A stretch of DNA of 64,000 bases from assembly GCA_947044365.1 (NCBI GenBank), contig OX345641.1:2919460-2983459 (forward strand), given 5' to 3'. The translations under genes were made by a program, and so were the position numbers. The first letter of the stretch is position 1. The number at the start of each line of letters is the position of its first letter. A model generated the notes under the pieces. That model was given only the letters and a program-made list of their open reading frames with translations. It did not search any database and was not told the DNA's origin. The DNA comes from Petrosia ficiformis (taxonomy: Eukaryota > Porifera > Demospongiae > Haplosclerida > Petrosiidae). Shown here piece by piece: positions 12,725-24,217 of the stretch.

Positions 12725-13013
12725 TAGTGTTGTTTTAGTATGACAATAACAAATACTTTTAGTTAGTATGCCTAGTTTCTCAAATTTTTGGTTTAGTTAT
12801 AGTTTAATTAACTAAAATAATATTAGGCTTACTAAAAGGGTTTTAGTTTTAGTTACTAACTAAAAGCGGCCATTGTTGGGCAATTTTCAATGTAGTTAGT
12901 TGTAGTTATTACAATAGACTTGTAATTTAGTTATAGTTTAGTTAACTAAAAGTCAAAATGCCTTACTAAAAGGGGTTTTAGTTTTAGTTATAGTTAACAA
13001 CACTAATATATAC
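12725..13013. mobile_element. TTAGTGTTG-family MITE in ACOX copy 1 intron
   Basis: Starts 'tagtgttgttttagtatg', ends 'gttaacaacactaa', with 'aactaaaa' motifs inside. The same insertion is at 41671-41946 in the corresponding intron of copy 2, so it predates the duplication. Confidence 0.65.
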
Positions 13014-14379
13014 ATCATAAATATCACTAACAACAAATACTGTAGTCAGTTAGCTATATATCATGAAGGAACAATATTCACTCTTTTCATTAATTGTGAC
13101 AAAATGACCAGATAGTGAGTAATGATTTGCAAAAGGTCTATGACATTATCTGCACACATACATTAATACATTGTACATGTAAATGTAAGTACCTCCTAGC
13201 ACGTTGTCTATATGCTTCTAATAGTAAATGAGGATCAGAGAATTGTTGACTTCTGACAGCTCCAGATTGTATGTGTTTGTGGAAGTCAGAGGCAAGGTAG
13301 CTAACATCACCTGGTAACTGTGACTGAGGGAGCTTTTGATTGAACACTTTATGGAGATATCTGAAAAAAAAGATTATAATAACTATCAAAATACAGGACC
13401 ATTATATGATCATGAATGAGAAAAAGAGTCATTTAATTTGTCAAACGCTAACATATAAACAGGATCATTGTTTGGTCCAGGGTTTACAAACAACAAAGGG
13501 ATTCCCCCCTCCCTCAAGAACTTGAGTTCCTCCTAGCACTCTAGATTTCAGTGCAAATTTATTTCAAACATGCAACAACATCTCAGTTACAAGCCTTCTG
13601 GGGCCCCTGAAGCCACCAGAAGCAACCTCAGAAAGTAAGCATTGGGAATTTTCAAAATGTCGTTTTTGCTCATTCACAGTCACATACATGTACATGTACA
13701 TGTACATGTACTAGCTGATCATTGAACAAAGAATTGTATACAGAACTACATATGATAAGTACTAATATGTACATGTACATGTACTACAGTAAAGTACATG
13801 TATTAATAAAAACACATGTGATTAGTAGAGTGCATCCATTCATTAACACATACTACTCATGTCCAAATTTGCCACATCACAATCCCCTGTCCCTTAAGGT
13901 AATCCACTTTCCCATGTAGGATAAATTGGAATGTCCAATAAATACTTTTTCGTATACACCCTTCATAATCCAACTGTCCATCCTATCCCACTATCCCATA
14001 TGTAGGATATATGTGTGTATGTACAAAAAATTCCACATGGAAGCTCATGGGATTACCTTCTCCCCCAAACAAAACCTCTAGATCAAACCATGACACACAG
14101 ACCTTGCAGTCTGTAGTAACATGACTGTATTCTCTCCTTCATAAGTTTGAGATGAGCTATAGTTTGCATATATATCAGGTATACCGCTAGCTTGAGAATA
14201 ACCATGTCCACCACAACTGAGACGATAGAGCTAAGGGAAGAGAATAGGCCAAATGTATATATATATATATATAAATTTATACATGTACCTCCATTCCTTG
14301 ACAACGGGATTCAGTACTAAAAGCTTTTAATCCAGCACTTGTTGCATGATGCTACAATAATAACAATGAAATTATAACA

Positions 14380-14785
14380 GACAGACAGACACACACACAC
14401 ATAGAAACCAATACAAACAGACAGACAGGCACATATATTCACACACATACACACTCACACATTGACATGCAGACACATACACACATAGAAACAGATGCAC
14501 ATATATGTACACCAGTGGCATAGCTTGGCTAGGCATACCAGTCATTGGACTTCAAAATTAATTTTAGTGCTGAGAGTGCAGCACTATTCATTTGGCTGCA
14601 CAGAAACAACTGCTAAGAATGGCCAAAAGGAAGACTGGAGTTATTGAGAACACACCCTTTATGAATAATTAATATATGAAAGGTATTTGGTAATACTTTT
14701 TGCATATCACTATATGCATGTTGGGTCTATGCCACTATATACACACACACACACACACACATACACACACACATACACATATACT
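14380..14785. repeat. CA/GACA-rich simple repeats
   Basis: Stretches of acac, acagacag and acacat in the intron between exon equivalents 9 and 10 of ACOX copy 1. The matching intron of copy 2 has them at 44535-44680 and 44925-44950. A (GA)n run at about 15439-15471 has its copy-2 equivalent at 45700-45745. Confidence 0.85.
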
Positions 14786-15436
14786 TCTCTCTACCTCAGG
14801 TAAAGAGTCAAGATTTCCTTCAGCAATCTCTGTAGTAACGTGTACATGTTTCTTCATCATGTATATATAGCAAATGACATTGCATATCCAGTAGCTAACA
14901 GAGGTAGTAGTTTATATTGTTGAGTCTGATAATCCATTACCTGGGTCTCTGGTTCACTGATAATTATAATATGAATAAATTAATGGTTTGAAATTAGTTA
15001 TAATTGTATGAACGGATGAATGAATGGATCAATGATTGAAAGATTAGGTGAGTTGATAAATGGTTGGATTGATGGTGGATGTAAAATGTACATGTATGGA
15101 TACTGGATAGATAGCCGAATGACTAGACAATAAATAGATTGATAGATACATTATAGATACCTCGATAAATAGATAGACATATTGTACACATGTACATGTA
15201 GGTTTCTAACCCTGGTCTGTTTTGAGTCTGCCTCCTCACCACACTGTATCTGATCGCTATGGTAACAGCACGTGCCAGAGCCTTGGCCACAAAAATGGTC
15301 AATCCAGGCCAGCTCTAATCATTACCATTGTACCATATGCTATCTTATCTGTTGGAGGTTTAGAGTAAGTTCCATCTAGAGAAACCTGGATAATTTATAA
15401 TCATGATTGATGAATGAATAAATAGAATAGCAATCT

Positions 15437-15474
<38 letters not shown>

Positions 15475-16510
15475 AACAAAGATAGTTCTCATCCAAAAAA
15501 AATTCAATTTTATAATTTTCACATAATTATTATAATTATGTAGTATTGAACATACAAACAGACAGATCTAGTACAGATATACCTGTGAATATCTCATTAA
15601 CATTTGATTTCTTGGAATTCTGATATTTGTTAGTTTCAAGAATCCATTATCCATTCCAAAATAACCAAATTTAGGACCAATATCACCAACTTCAATTCCT
15701 AATGATCAAAATCAAATTAGGACTACTTAACTACAGTATACATGTACATGTACATGTAATACACATGTAGCGATTAAATACATGTACATGTACATTAACA
15801 AATTAATTTGATATTAATTCTATAGTTACATGTATATGTACATGTACTTGTCATTCATGTTCACCTTGACCTCACAAAAATGTTCATAACTTTAGTTTGG
15901 AATGACCTCCAATCTTTTTACCTGCACTATGTCATATAATTGTCCTTCCCTTTTTTTCAATTACTTACAGTATAATTATCATTAACCTTACGACATTAAA
16001 CTATACACTATAGTACATATACAGTAAGTTATTGAGTTACAGTATAATCATGTATTAACCTTATGACATTAAACTATATACACTATAGTACATATACAGT
16101 ACATTATTGAGTTACAGTACAATCATCATTAACCTTATGACATAATTACATTTATGTATATGTAAATACCACTGTTCTCATCAGCAATTGGTGGTTATGT
16201 ACAAATTTTTAATCAAAATTATGTGTGTGACTAATTTACTTGAGGCAATGTAGTAGAAAATCACTGCAGGGATGGTGTCCATGGTCCAGATTGAATTATA
16301 GACCTCAATTGGTACAAACTATGTAAATGGTGGTGGTACTGTACTGTATATACAATCATAATCCAAATTGATTGTTAGCTAGCTACCTGGTAAATCTTCT
16401 AGACTTCATATTTGCACAATGAATGAACGAACACCATGATCCTGACCTTTTGTGATCAAACGAGCTATTACAATAGCATGTGTAGCTGTGTGACCAACTA
16501 TAGGAGAGAA

Positions 16511-17052
16511 CAAGTGTATATAGAGAAAAAAACATCCCTATATTTGCTTTGTGATGACTATGTATTAAGCATTGCTGATGGCACTAGTGTCTCTACCTTT
16601 CTGTGTACTCCTGAAGACGTAAGTGTAAGCCTAATTGCAGTCTAAATACACAGATGTCTGATGAACTGACTGAGGTACTCCTTCAAGGTTCTAAATGATG
16701 ACTTCCTCGTGTCTGAAACTCAACAACTTATCATACTTACTTGTTAAAGATTCTTGCATAATATCTATACTGTTTCTCTGCTATATACAACAGTTATTAG
16801 CAGTTTTACATCCTTTCTGAATCTTCCTGGCTGGTCTGTAGCTCAAACGCGCGTTCTTTTACGCGCCACGCCCATTAATTGACCGAGCCCCCGGGAATGA
16901 CGCAACTTCCTTAACTACATATACAACGCATAGTCGCGCAAGTGACACAAGAATATATATAATTATATATAATTATATATAATTATAATTTATATAATAT
17001 ATATACATTAAACCCCGTGGAAAGCAATTATAGGGATGGCCCTACGGGCCAT
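16511..17052. mobile_element. MITE family B, copy a (542 bp)
   Basis: Begins 'caagtgtatatagagaaaaa', then 'atccctatatttgcttt'; ends '...gtggaaagcaattatagggat' followed by the GC palindrome 'ggccctacgggcc' and 'at'. The inner ends are imperfect inverted repeats (atccctat.attgcttt). The same element occurs at 19554-20000, 37807-38346 (inverted) and 46740-47166. Comparison with ACOX copy 2, which has an empty site here, shows clean insertion between 'gagagaa' and 'aacaaggg'. Flanking AA on both sides suggests a very short target duplication. Confidence 0.8.
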
Positions 17053-18067
17053 AACAAGGGAATGGTTAAAATGATTGGCTTGCTGGATAAATGGATAGAC
17101 ATTATGTGTATGTACATGTACATGTACACATGAACACATTTACACATGAACACATGTACATGTACATACATGTTCATATGAACAGATTTACACATGTACA
17201 CATGTACATGCATGAGATGTAGATAACCACGAGGAATAAAAAGATAGAATATGTAAATAAACAAATGAATTATTATGAAATCAATCACTGCAAAAATATC
17301 ATTTTCATTTACTAATTCTGATGCAAGACACAATAATATAAAGTCACACTCCACCTTTTTAAAGTTATACTGTTTAGATTACGATATTAAGTATGATGTA
17401 ATGTAATATATATATATATATATATATATCACGATACGGCGAAACATCAAAGTAAACCACAGGGATATATATAAGATATAGCACTGCGGTCAGCAGATAT
17501 AGCACTGCGGTCAGATATAGCCCCTGCCGTCGAAACAGACTACAAGAAAACAACGCTTACCTTCTCCAAAGTGCCGACAAAAAGGTAGGAAAAGCATCAG
17601 ACATCAACAAAGGTTTTGTCTTTCCTGATATATATTGGTTATACCACAGCCACTCGTGCTATATCAGATTTATAAAAACCTCGCCCTCGGGCTCGGTTTT
17701 TATAAATCTGATATAGCACTTGTGCTGTGATATAACCTATACATATATATAATCTATTATACATAACAAGAATCTTCCTATCAAACAACATAACTAATAT
17801 CTGATAGCTGAAATATAAACATCACTGCAATAGTATCACCATTACTAATTCCATTTCTTCATTCTGTATACTCTCATGCAAACATACCTTTCTCCCATTC
17901 TTTTAGAATATGGTTTGTGCCTCAATTTTTCCAAAGACCACACAAACTCTGACCATTTTAAAGGTAATTCAGGAAGAGTTCTATCTTCTGTGTATCAACC
18001 ATTTATATAAATTTAGAAGGTGTGGCTCTATGTAATTATCATAGCTAGGGTAGAAAGAGAAAGAATA
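17053..18067. other. ACOX intron remnant, TA repeats and a hairpin; no gene
   Basis: 17053-17255 matches the ACOX intron at 46623-46738 plus 47166-47190 (caagggaatggttaaaatga; gagatgtagataaccacgag). 17400-17430 is (TA)n. 17470-17515 repeats 'atatagcactgcggtcag'. 17636-17739 is a long hairpin. No coding exon was recognised. Confidence 0.6.
17636..17739. repeat. Long hairpin (arms ~45 nt)
   Basis: The left arm contains 'gtgctatatcagatttataa' and the right arm its exact complement, with a GC-rich centre cctcgccctcgggctcgg. Similar hairpins with a cctcg...ctcgg centre lie at 24030-24130. Probably the core of a fold-back transposon. Confidence 0.75.
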
Positions 18068-19104
18068 TCCAAGAGCTGACATACCTTCTTGACGGAGGGG
18101 AAATATTTACTGAGAAAAGGAGAGCTATGGGTAAGCATTATAACACATGCATATAATATGTTGATTCATATAATACAGATTAGTGTCACGTAAACAGACA
18201 CATACCACTGTAATCAAGGGGAAGAGTCTGGTGAAAGCATGTACATCTATTGTGCCTTGCATCCAAATTAGAGCATGCCAATTAGAAACAGAAATGTTAC
18301 TGCAGTTAATTGTCACCCATATGATGCATATTGCAGGAAGACCATATTTGGCTTCACTTTGGCTCACTTCTAATGGGATGAGTCTGGCTATACGAGGCAA
18401 GATGTTTGAGTGATGTTGAACAACTGGCTTTGTGAGGCTGTAGAAAGAGACTAGATGCTGCCAGTAATATTGAACAAACCCTTGCCTTTAAATCTATTTT
18501 AATAGCACCAAAACAAGTTATGTATCCAGGATTAGTAATCATTGAGCTTCTCATGTATACAATAGCAGAATAGTGTGAGTGTTGAAGATAAACGTTTGAT
18601 CACAAATGTTTTGTGGCAATTGGCCTCTTTCTGGTAACTTATACAAGAGATCAAAATAGTACTTTTAGTTCTGTAATTTCCATACAGAACCTGTGTCTTC
18701 ATAACAGAACTAATGAATTGTTAATACATTTGATCCATTTGATCCTTTACACTAGATAGGCAGGCACTTTTATGTGCATAAATAATGCTTTAATAAATTC
18801 CATGTAAAACTCGTATCTCAATACACAACTAATGTACTCCTTCATTTTATACCATCAATACATTCAGTTCATTAATTGAATAAACATGAAATTGTAAATA
18901 GCAATGTTCATCATCCACACATAAGTCCAGTGCTTGTTTTTCATCTCCATTAGTGAAGTTGGTTGTTGATGATCCTTTGTTTAATCAAGACAATAAATAT
19001 TTCCTCTCGAGTGAAGAAGTATTTGAAAAAGCCATGAGGAAGAGTGTCAGATATATAAAAAATTTTGAACAAATAGATCCTGTTGATTGTTTATATCTAA
19101 TTAG
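18068..19104 (+). pseudogene. Acyl-CoA oxidase copy 3, exon 1 (part) and exon 2
   Basis: Two N-terminal ACOX exons on the plus strand. 18068-18130 encodes QELTYLLDGGEIFT...RRAMG with donor GTAAGC; 18954-19104 encodes KLVVDDPLFN...KSVRYI with donor GTATGC. Exon 2 is open and 9 nt shorter than in the intact copy (151 vs 160), keeping the same phase. A stop lies 5' of the exon 1 fragment in the same frame and no start Met is seen. No exon 3-12 equivalents follow. The 3' exons at 24218-26393 on the same strand probably belong to this broken gene, split by about 5 kb of transposons. Confidence 0.75.
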
Positions 19105-19553
19105 GTATGCTATTATTATATAATTTAGTGATGAATTGATTTTGATAAACCAATAATGAATTTAGATATCTGTTAAAACTAATTGATACCAACTTACAAC
19201 TACCTTATGAGTTTGATTCTATCAATAAAAATGAGGATTTTATTAATACTTTGGGATACTCATTATAATGCAATTTTATATTGGAAGCTAAATATGTTTG
19301 GTATCCAGGCAGAGCAACTATACCTCTCTTCCTACTTGTATATCCCAAGTTTAGATGGCTTCCTATAGAGTAGTGAATTGCTTTTGACCAAATGACTATC
19401 CCAATTATCTATTCCATAACATTTAACTTAACTTTGTATAGCCACTAGTTAGCCATTTCTTATAGGAAGCAATGAATCAGAAAGAACCAGTATAGTAACA
19501 AAATTCTATTAACTATTATACCGAGTGATGTCATTAAAGTCTACACTGTAGAA

Positions 19554-20000
19554 CAAGTGTATATAGAGAAAAAAAACATCCCTATATTTGCTTTGTGATG
19601 ACTATGTATTAAACATTGCTGATGGCACTAGTGTCTCTACCTTTCTGTGTACTCGAAAGCTGGGGCCTGAAGAAGTAAGTGTAAGCCTGATTGCAGTCGA
19701 AGTACACAGATCTTTGATGAACTGACTGAAGTATTCCTACAAGGTTCTAAATGATGACTTCCTCATATCTGAAACTTATTATATTTACTTGTTAAAGATT
19801 CTTGCATAATATTTATACTGTTTCTCTGCTATATACAACAGTTATTAGCAGTTTCTGAATCTTCCTGGCTTGTCTGTAGCTCGAAGAGCCTAGAACGCGC
19901 GTTCTTTTACGCGCCACGCCCATTAATTGACCAAGCCCCCCGTGAATGACGCAACTTCCTTAACTACGTATACAACGCATAGTCGCGCAAGTGACACAAA
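19554..20000. mobile_element. MITE family B, copy b (3' truncated)
   Basis: Same sequence as 16511-17052 from 'caagtgtatatagag' to 'gcgcaagtgacacaaa', lacking the gtggaaagcaat...gggccat end. Confidence 0.8.
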
Positions 20001-20064
20001 CATAATTCTACCATGACTAGATTGAATTGACCAATCAGATTGCTTATAATGAGGTTTCTAAATG

Positions 20065-20106
20065 TGTTATCAAACCTCCCGGTCTTTACCGGGAGGTTTG
20101 ATAACA
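20065..20106. repeat. Near-perfect hairpin
   Basis: 'gttatcaaacctcccggt' is followed after a 4-base loop by its complement. Another 'ttattaaacctcccagt' copy follows at 20108-20125. Confidence 0.8.
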
Positions 20107-20565
20107 TGTTATTAAACCTCCCAGTAAAATTTTCCCGTCATTGATTGAAATGAAATTTAAGTTACATAGTTGTCAATTCCTTTATAATACTTCATAAATA
20201 ATAATTATATATAATAATTGACATAAAACAACAATCATTATGACTATATATATACAACTGTAGCTATAATTATTAGCTGTAATTCATAGTGATGCATGTT
20301 CTTTTTGAAAATCTGACACCAATTTGTATGCTTGTGATTGAGGTCTTTCAGACCTCTATTGCTTCTTCTTGTATGAGATTCCAAAAGAGTTGGGTGGGGC
20401 TGTTCTTGCAGCGCTAGCTTCTTGATAGCGATAGATCGATATCGCTGGAAGACCACACCTTATACTGGAGTAGAGGAGGAGCCGGAAGTCTGCCACATGT
20501 AGAGCTCTTTTTGTCATTTGCGATTCAACTGTTGATTAGTTACTTGTCTAAAGAGTCACAGAAAC

Positions 20566-21843
20566 CATAGATTGTATAGACTGCGTATACGGGATTGGAA
20601 ACTGATCACGTGAGCAATACTAAATGATTGAAAACGCGGCGGACAACGTCTGTAACAGCCGTTCCCATACTTTCTCGTTAGCGGGAGAGAAAAGCAGAGT
20701 ATTCTACAGTAACTAAAACTGTCCTTGTACTCGAATTATTGTTTATAGGTACGTTTACAGTATTTGGTGCTACTCACAGATCTATTATCGTCAATTCCAT
20801 TTAATTTATGTGACCTTTTTGGTATTGCATTGCTACACTACTACCGCTTTTATGTTGCAGCAATACACTTCTGAACGTTTGTGTACCTATAACTACTAGT
20901 GTTACTGATTTTACTATGTATTACTTGCATGCAGAGGTAGACAAGAGCATACTTAATGAGAATATACCTCTTTGTAGTAGGAAATCCAACATAATTATTT
21001 TTAAAACTCTGTATCATGCTAATAACCTGGAGTGAAACTGGGTAAGTTTTGTGTACCTTTAGCTGTCCCTGTAACTACTCTACTAACCTGTATAGTGCAT
21101 TAATAACAAGGTTAATGTACCGTCTACTAGAATAAACCCTTTCTTCGTCAATACAATTGGATATCTGCAGTTAGTACCAGCTCCACCCAAATTGGCTGCA
21201 GCTGATTTGTGCAGTAATGATCAACAATCACATGCATTTTTAATACACACAAATTACTTCTGAATAATTATAATAACTATCATTATAAATAATATAATTA
21301 TAGAGAGTATACCAACTAATTAAGAATGCCCCAGAAACTTAGATTTTACAGAATAAAAAACTGAGAAAGGAAGAGAAAAACCATGACAGTATCAATACCA
21401 CTCCACTTGTTACATAATCCACCTGCCTTGGGCTACACCTACATATCCCCAACTCTTTTGTGATTTCTCCCTTGATCCTGTTACCAACTTGTGATCATGC
21501 TTCACATCTAAAAGAAACTGTCAAAAAGAGAGAGAATTAATGTGGGGCCATTACCATCGGTTACGTTGTACACCTGAATTTTATATTAAATGGTATGACT
21601 TCATGCTTAAATCTATCAAATGCAAACCATCACCAACATTTTACCAGTACACAACCTATGAAGTTGAAATAAATACTATGTATGAAGGTAACCATCTACA
21701 CAAGGCAAAGCATGTTATGGATAAACAGGGCTTACTATAGGCAGTATTAAACAATGCCGATGTACTTTTCCAATGGTGTTTGCGAACTATTTAAATCAAA
21801 ACTAGCTTAATACTATATAATATATAACAATACTTGTATCATT

Positions 21844-21887
<44 letters not shown>

Positions 21888-22208
21888 TATATAATTATAT
21901 ATATATAATTATATAATTTATTATATATATATATTTATAATAATCATACATACATTCACCATTTGTTTTGTAGATACTTATAACAATATATAAGACAATA
22001 ATAATGACAAATACTCACATTTTAGCATATCTTCAATTGTTAATCACTACAGGAACCAGACAAAAATATAATACTTCAAATCTCTTCTGCCAGTGGAACA
22101 GCTCCACGTCTTAGAATGTTTCTAATTAAAGCGCGTTGTATATAACAGAGGTTGGCCGCATTACGTCATCAGTTTCCAATCCCGTATACGCAGTCTATAC
22201 AATCTATG
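20566..22208. mobile_element. TIR DNA transposon 1 (1,643 bp) with 41-bp perfect TIRs
   Basis: Left end 20566-20606 and right end 22168-22208 are perfect 41-bp inverted repeats starting CATAGATTGTATAGACTGCG. The heptamer CAGAAAC flanks both sides (20559-20565 and 22209-22215), a 7-bp target-site duplication. The interior has a TA-rich stretch (21840-21940) and only short frames; 21540-21740 encodes 66 residues (starts MWGHYHRLRC) that I do not recognise. No DDE or THAP motif was seen, so it is probably non-autonomous or degraded. A related element begins 35 bp further on. Confidence 0.88.
21540..21740 (+). CDS. Short ORF in TIR transposon 1, unknown
   Basis: 66 codons starting MWGHYHRLRCTPEFYIKW, rich in aromatic residues and Lys. 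It has no recognised domain and no obvious splice partner. It could be an exon remnant of the element's own protein or chance. Confidence 0.3.
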   Translation: MWGHYHRLRCTPEFYIKWYDFMLKSIKCKPSPTFYQYTTYEVEINTMYEGNHLHKAKHVMDKQGLL

Positions 22209-22243
22209 CAGAAACCCACACTATAGCCATAGGTTAGTGAAAT

Positions 22244-23951
22244 CATAGATAGTAAAGGAGAGGGATTGGAAACGAGCGGTGGGTGTGGTTACGTTTATAC
22301 ACACATTTATATATACCATTATGGAACAATAGGCGAGTTTCGCGCGAAACAAGAGGCAGGCCTCTGCCAGCCAACAAAACACGCACAAAAACACTCTCTC
22401 TGTAGCCATTTAACAGTCCAGAATTACACAACTACTGTATATTTTCAAGAAAACAGTGAAGTAAACACCTGTATACAGGCAAGCAATATGTTTTAATAGG
22501 AAAGTTTCAGAGTTAGAGTAGATTTAAAATTCAGTCCTCTCGAGCATCCCTCCATAGGGTTGACGTTTTGTACCTCTAACTGAAAACAAAAAAGGTTACA
22601 TTCATTACAATTAATATTAATACAAACTACAATAAATTATACACTGGATTAAAAAAATCAGGTCTTCAGAGGTCAAACAATGAAGGCACTATGCGTTCTT
22701 ATTCTTTGTTCCAGAGGATCGTGGTTTTGTACCTCTAACTTAAAAAAAAAAAGATTACATCATTATTATTTTGTATTAACACAAACTATAATAAATTATA
22801 CATGGTATTAACAGGGTTTGGTCTTCGTAGGGCAAACAATGAAGGTCTGCAAACACATTTTCTTAATACTCAAAATATTAGAGTTTCTTTTTCTGTCCCA
22901 TTCATGTCACTACCAGCAAGTGAATAAGTAGTGGAACAGTAGTAAAGGTACACTTGATAAATGGGACAAAGCTAATAGTTAGGCTATATAATTATATATA
23001 TATATATAACTGTAGTAAAATTCATGATAGATCGTTCCCACATTCATTGCTGCACACAATTAGATACTTATAATTACATGTATTATAATTATATTCAGAC
23101 AGGATGGGAAGGAAGCTGCGTCTTGATTATCGAAAATCCAAATCAGAAAGACCTAATTCATCACATGATAAGAAACTACCTTTGCTGGTATCATTTCCTC
23201 TAAGTAGAGTTTATTCCAAACTGACTGTATCACTCCCACGCACAATATTTTTACATGGTGAAGTCAATTCACCAGTACTGAAACAAAGATTGTTGTCATC
23301 TAGTTCACTGTCCAGTGATTGGGTTATAGCACCATCTGACTCAGACCTTACTGTGTGCTTGATAAAGTTCGAAAACGGGGATATTCCATCAGACAGAGTA
23401 TCTGTAATATCAGTAACAGTAACAGAAAAATTGCAATGTAATATTACAGCATACGGTAGATTATTACCATACAACACCTACACCTTAACAAGTTTAGCTG
23501 ACTTCTTAGACCTATTAAAATTCTTGGAAACTTCACATCTCTGTCCTGGAAATTATGACATCAAATTCATTGAAGTTGGATATCAAAGAAAAGGAATATT
23601 CACTGATCAACAAGGTATGTATTTGTTTCCAGATGGATGGAGAATTTTAAGCTCTCAAGATCAAAGATCTTACAAAGGTCTAAAAGTCTTCGTGCTAAAT
23701 TGCAGCAATCAGATTCCTGAGGGAATATTGTTATATTTTATTGATTCTATAAGTTATTCCTTACCTATTATTTTATATTTCTCTTCTATTCTTCCTGAAC
23801 AATTCCACACATGGTATGTACCAGTATTCTAATTATCAATATACACGGTATTAATATTCTAATTTATACTATTTTATAGATATAATACGGCCATAACTCG
23901 CATTCATTGCCCGCGAACGTCGTTTCCAATCCCTTTCCTTTACTATCTATG
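22244..23951. mobile_element. TIR DNA transposon 2 (1,708 bp) with ~32-bp TIRs
   Basis: Left end CATAGATAGTAAAGGAGAGG; the right end is the complement with one mismatch at position 17, and the repeat runs through GGGATTGGAAACGA. The heptamer GTGAAAT flanks both sides (22237-22243 and 23952-23958). It shares CATAGAT.GTA and GGGATTGGAAAC with the TIR of transposon 1, so the two are related families. It carries a 242-codon ORF. Confidence 0.87.
23104..23832 (+). CDS. Unknown 242-aa ORF inside TIR transposon 2
   Basis: Single open frame from ATG (MGRKLRLDYRKSKSERP) to TAA. The N-terminus is basic; the middle is hydrophilic with a beta-like pattern (SVISVTVTEKLQCNITAYG); one block reads DQQGMYLFPDGWRILSS; the C-terminus is hydrophobic (about residues 205-232). 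I see no catalytic DDE triad, zinc ligands or THAP signature. Because it lies wholly between the TIRs, it is probably encoded by the element, either as an accessory or DNA-binding protein or as an N-terminal exon of a larger transposase, but it could be a captured host exon. The 3' end may run into an intron (gtatgt at 23614 and 23816). Confidence 0.55.
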   Translation: MGRKLRLDYRKSKSERPNSSHDKKLPLLVSFPLSRVYSKLTVSLPRTIFLHGEVNSPVLKQRLLSSSSLSSDWVIAPSDSDLTVCLIKFENGDIPSDRVSVISVTVTEKLQCNITAYGRLLPYNTYTLTSLADFLDLLKFLETSHLCPGNYDIKFIEVGYQRKGIFTDQQGMYLFPDGWRILSSQDQRSYKGLKVFVLNCSNQIPEGILLYFIDSISYSLPIILYFSSILPEQFHTWYVPVF

Positions 23952-24029
23952 GTGAAATTATGTATACTGTTGCCACGCGCAAAGATTTGCTTAGTTACTG
24001 TATTTCGCGCGCGTTTCATGGTAGAAGAC

Positions 24030-24131
24030 GGTTATACACCTCGGTACGGTTTCTACTGATTTATCAAACCTCGTGCCTTCGGCCCTCGGTTTGATAAATC
24101 CAGTAGAAACCTTTACCTCGGTGTATAACCT
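24030..24131. repeat. Long hairpin with GC-rich centre
   Basis: 'ggttatacacctcgg' with 'ctactg.atttatcaaacc' on the left pairs with the complement on the right around 'tcgtgccttcggccctcgg'. Immediately 3', at 24155-24178, is the 'agggatggccctacgggcc' end motif of MITE family B. Confidence 0.7.
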
Positions 24132-24217
24132 ATACTTATATAATTATTTATAATTAGGGATGGCCCTACGGGCCATAATAACTTACTAATCTTCTATAAT
24201 TTATAATAATTATGCAG

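Larger units (their letters stand above)
10582..16497 (-). pseudogene. Acyl-CoA oxidase (ACOX1-type) copy 1, truncated pseudogene
   Basis: Direct paralogue of the intact gene at 39292-52047, retaining twelve exons equivalent to 6-17: 16387-16497, 15583-15698, 15211-15385, 14795-14956, 14289-14351, 14103-14230, 13193-13360, 12553-12658, 12090-12236, 11833-11903, 11120-11255 and 10582-10644. The exon 1-5 equivalents are missing; homology stops in intron 5 near 17255. Compared with the intact copy, exon 6 has a 9-base deletion and an in-frame TGA where the paralogue has CGA. Exon 8 has a 5-base insertion (175 vs 170 nt). Exon 9 has a 1-base deletion (162 vs 163 nt) followed by a stop. The remaining exons keep length and phase, and the last still encodes KAKL. 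The lesions make a full enzyme impossible; a 3' transcript could still exist. Confidence 0.9.

Noticed and set aside
10582..16497. ACOX copy 1 as a functional second gene
   Set aside because: Missing five N-terminal exons and carrying a nonsense codon and two frameshifts compared with the intact copy.
17028..17354. Minus-strand 108-codon ORF next to ACOX copy 1, possibly its exon 5
   Set aside because: The sequence matches ACOX intron 5 plus MITE, and the KWWPG-type exon 5 sequence is absent.
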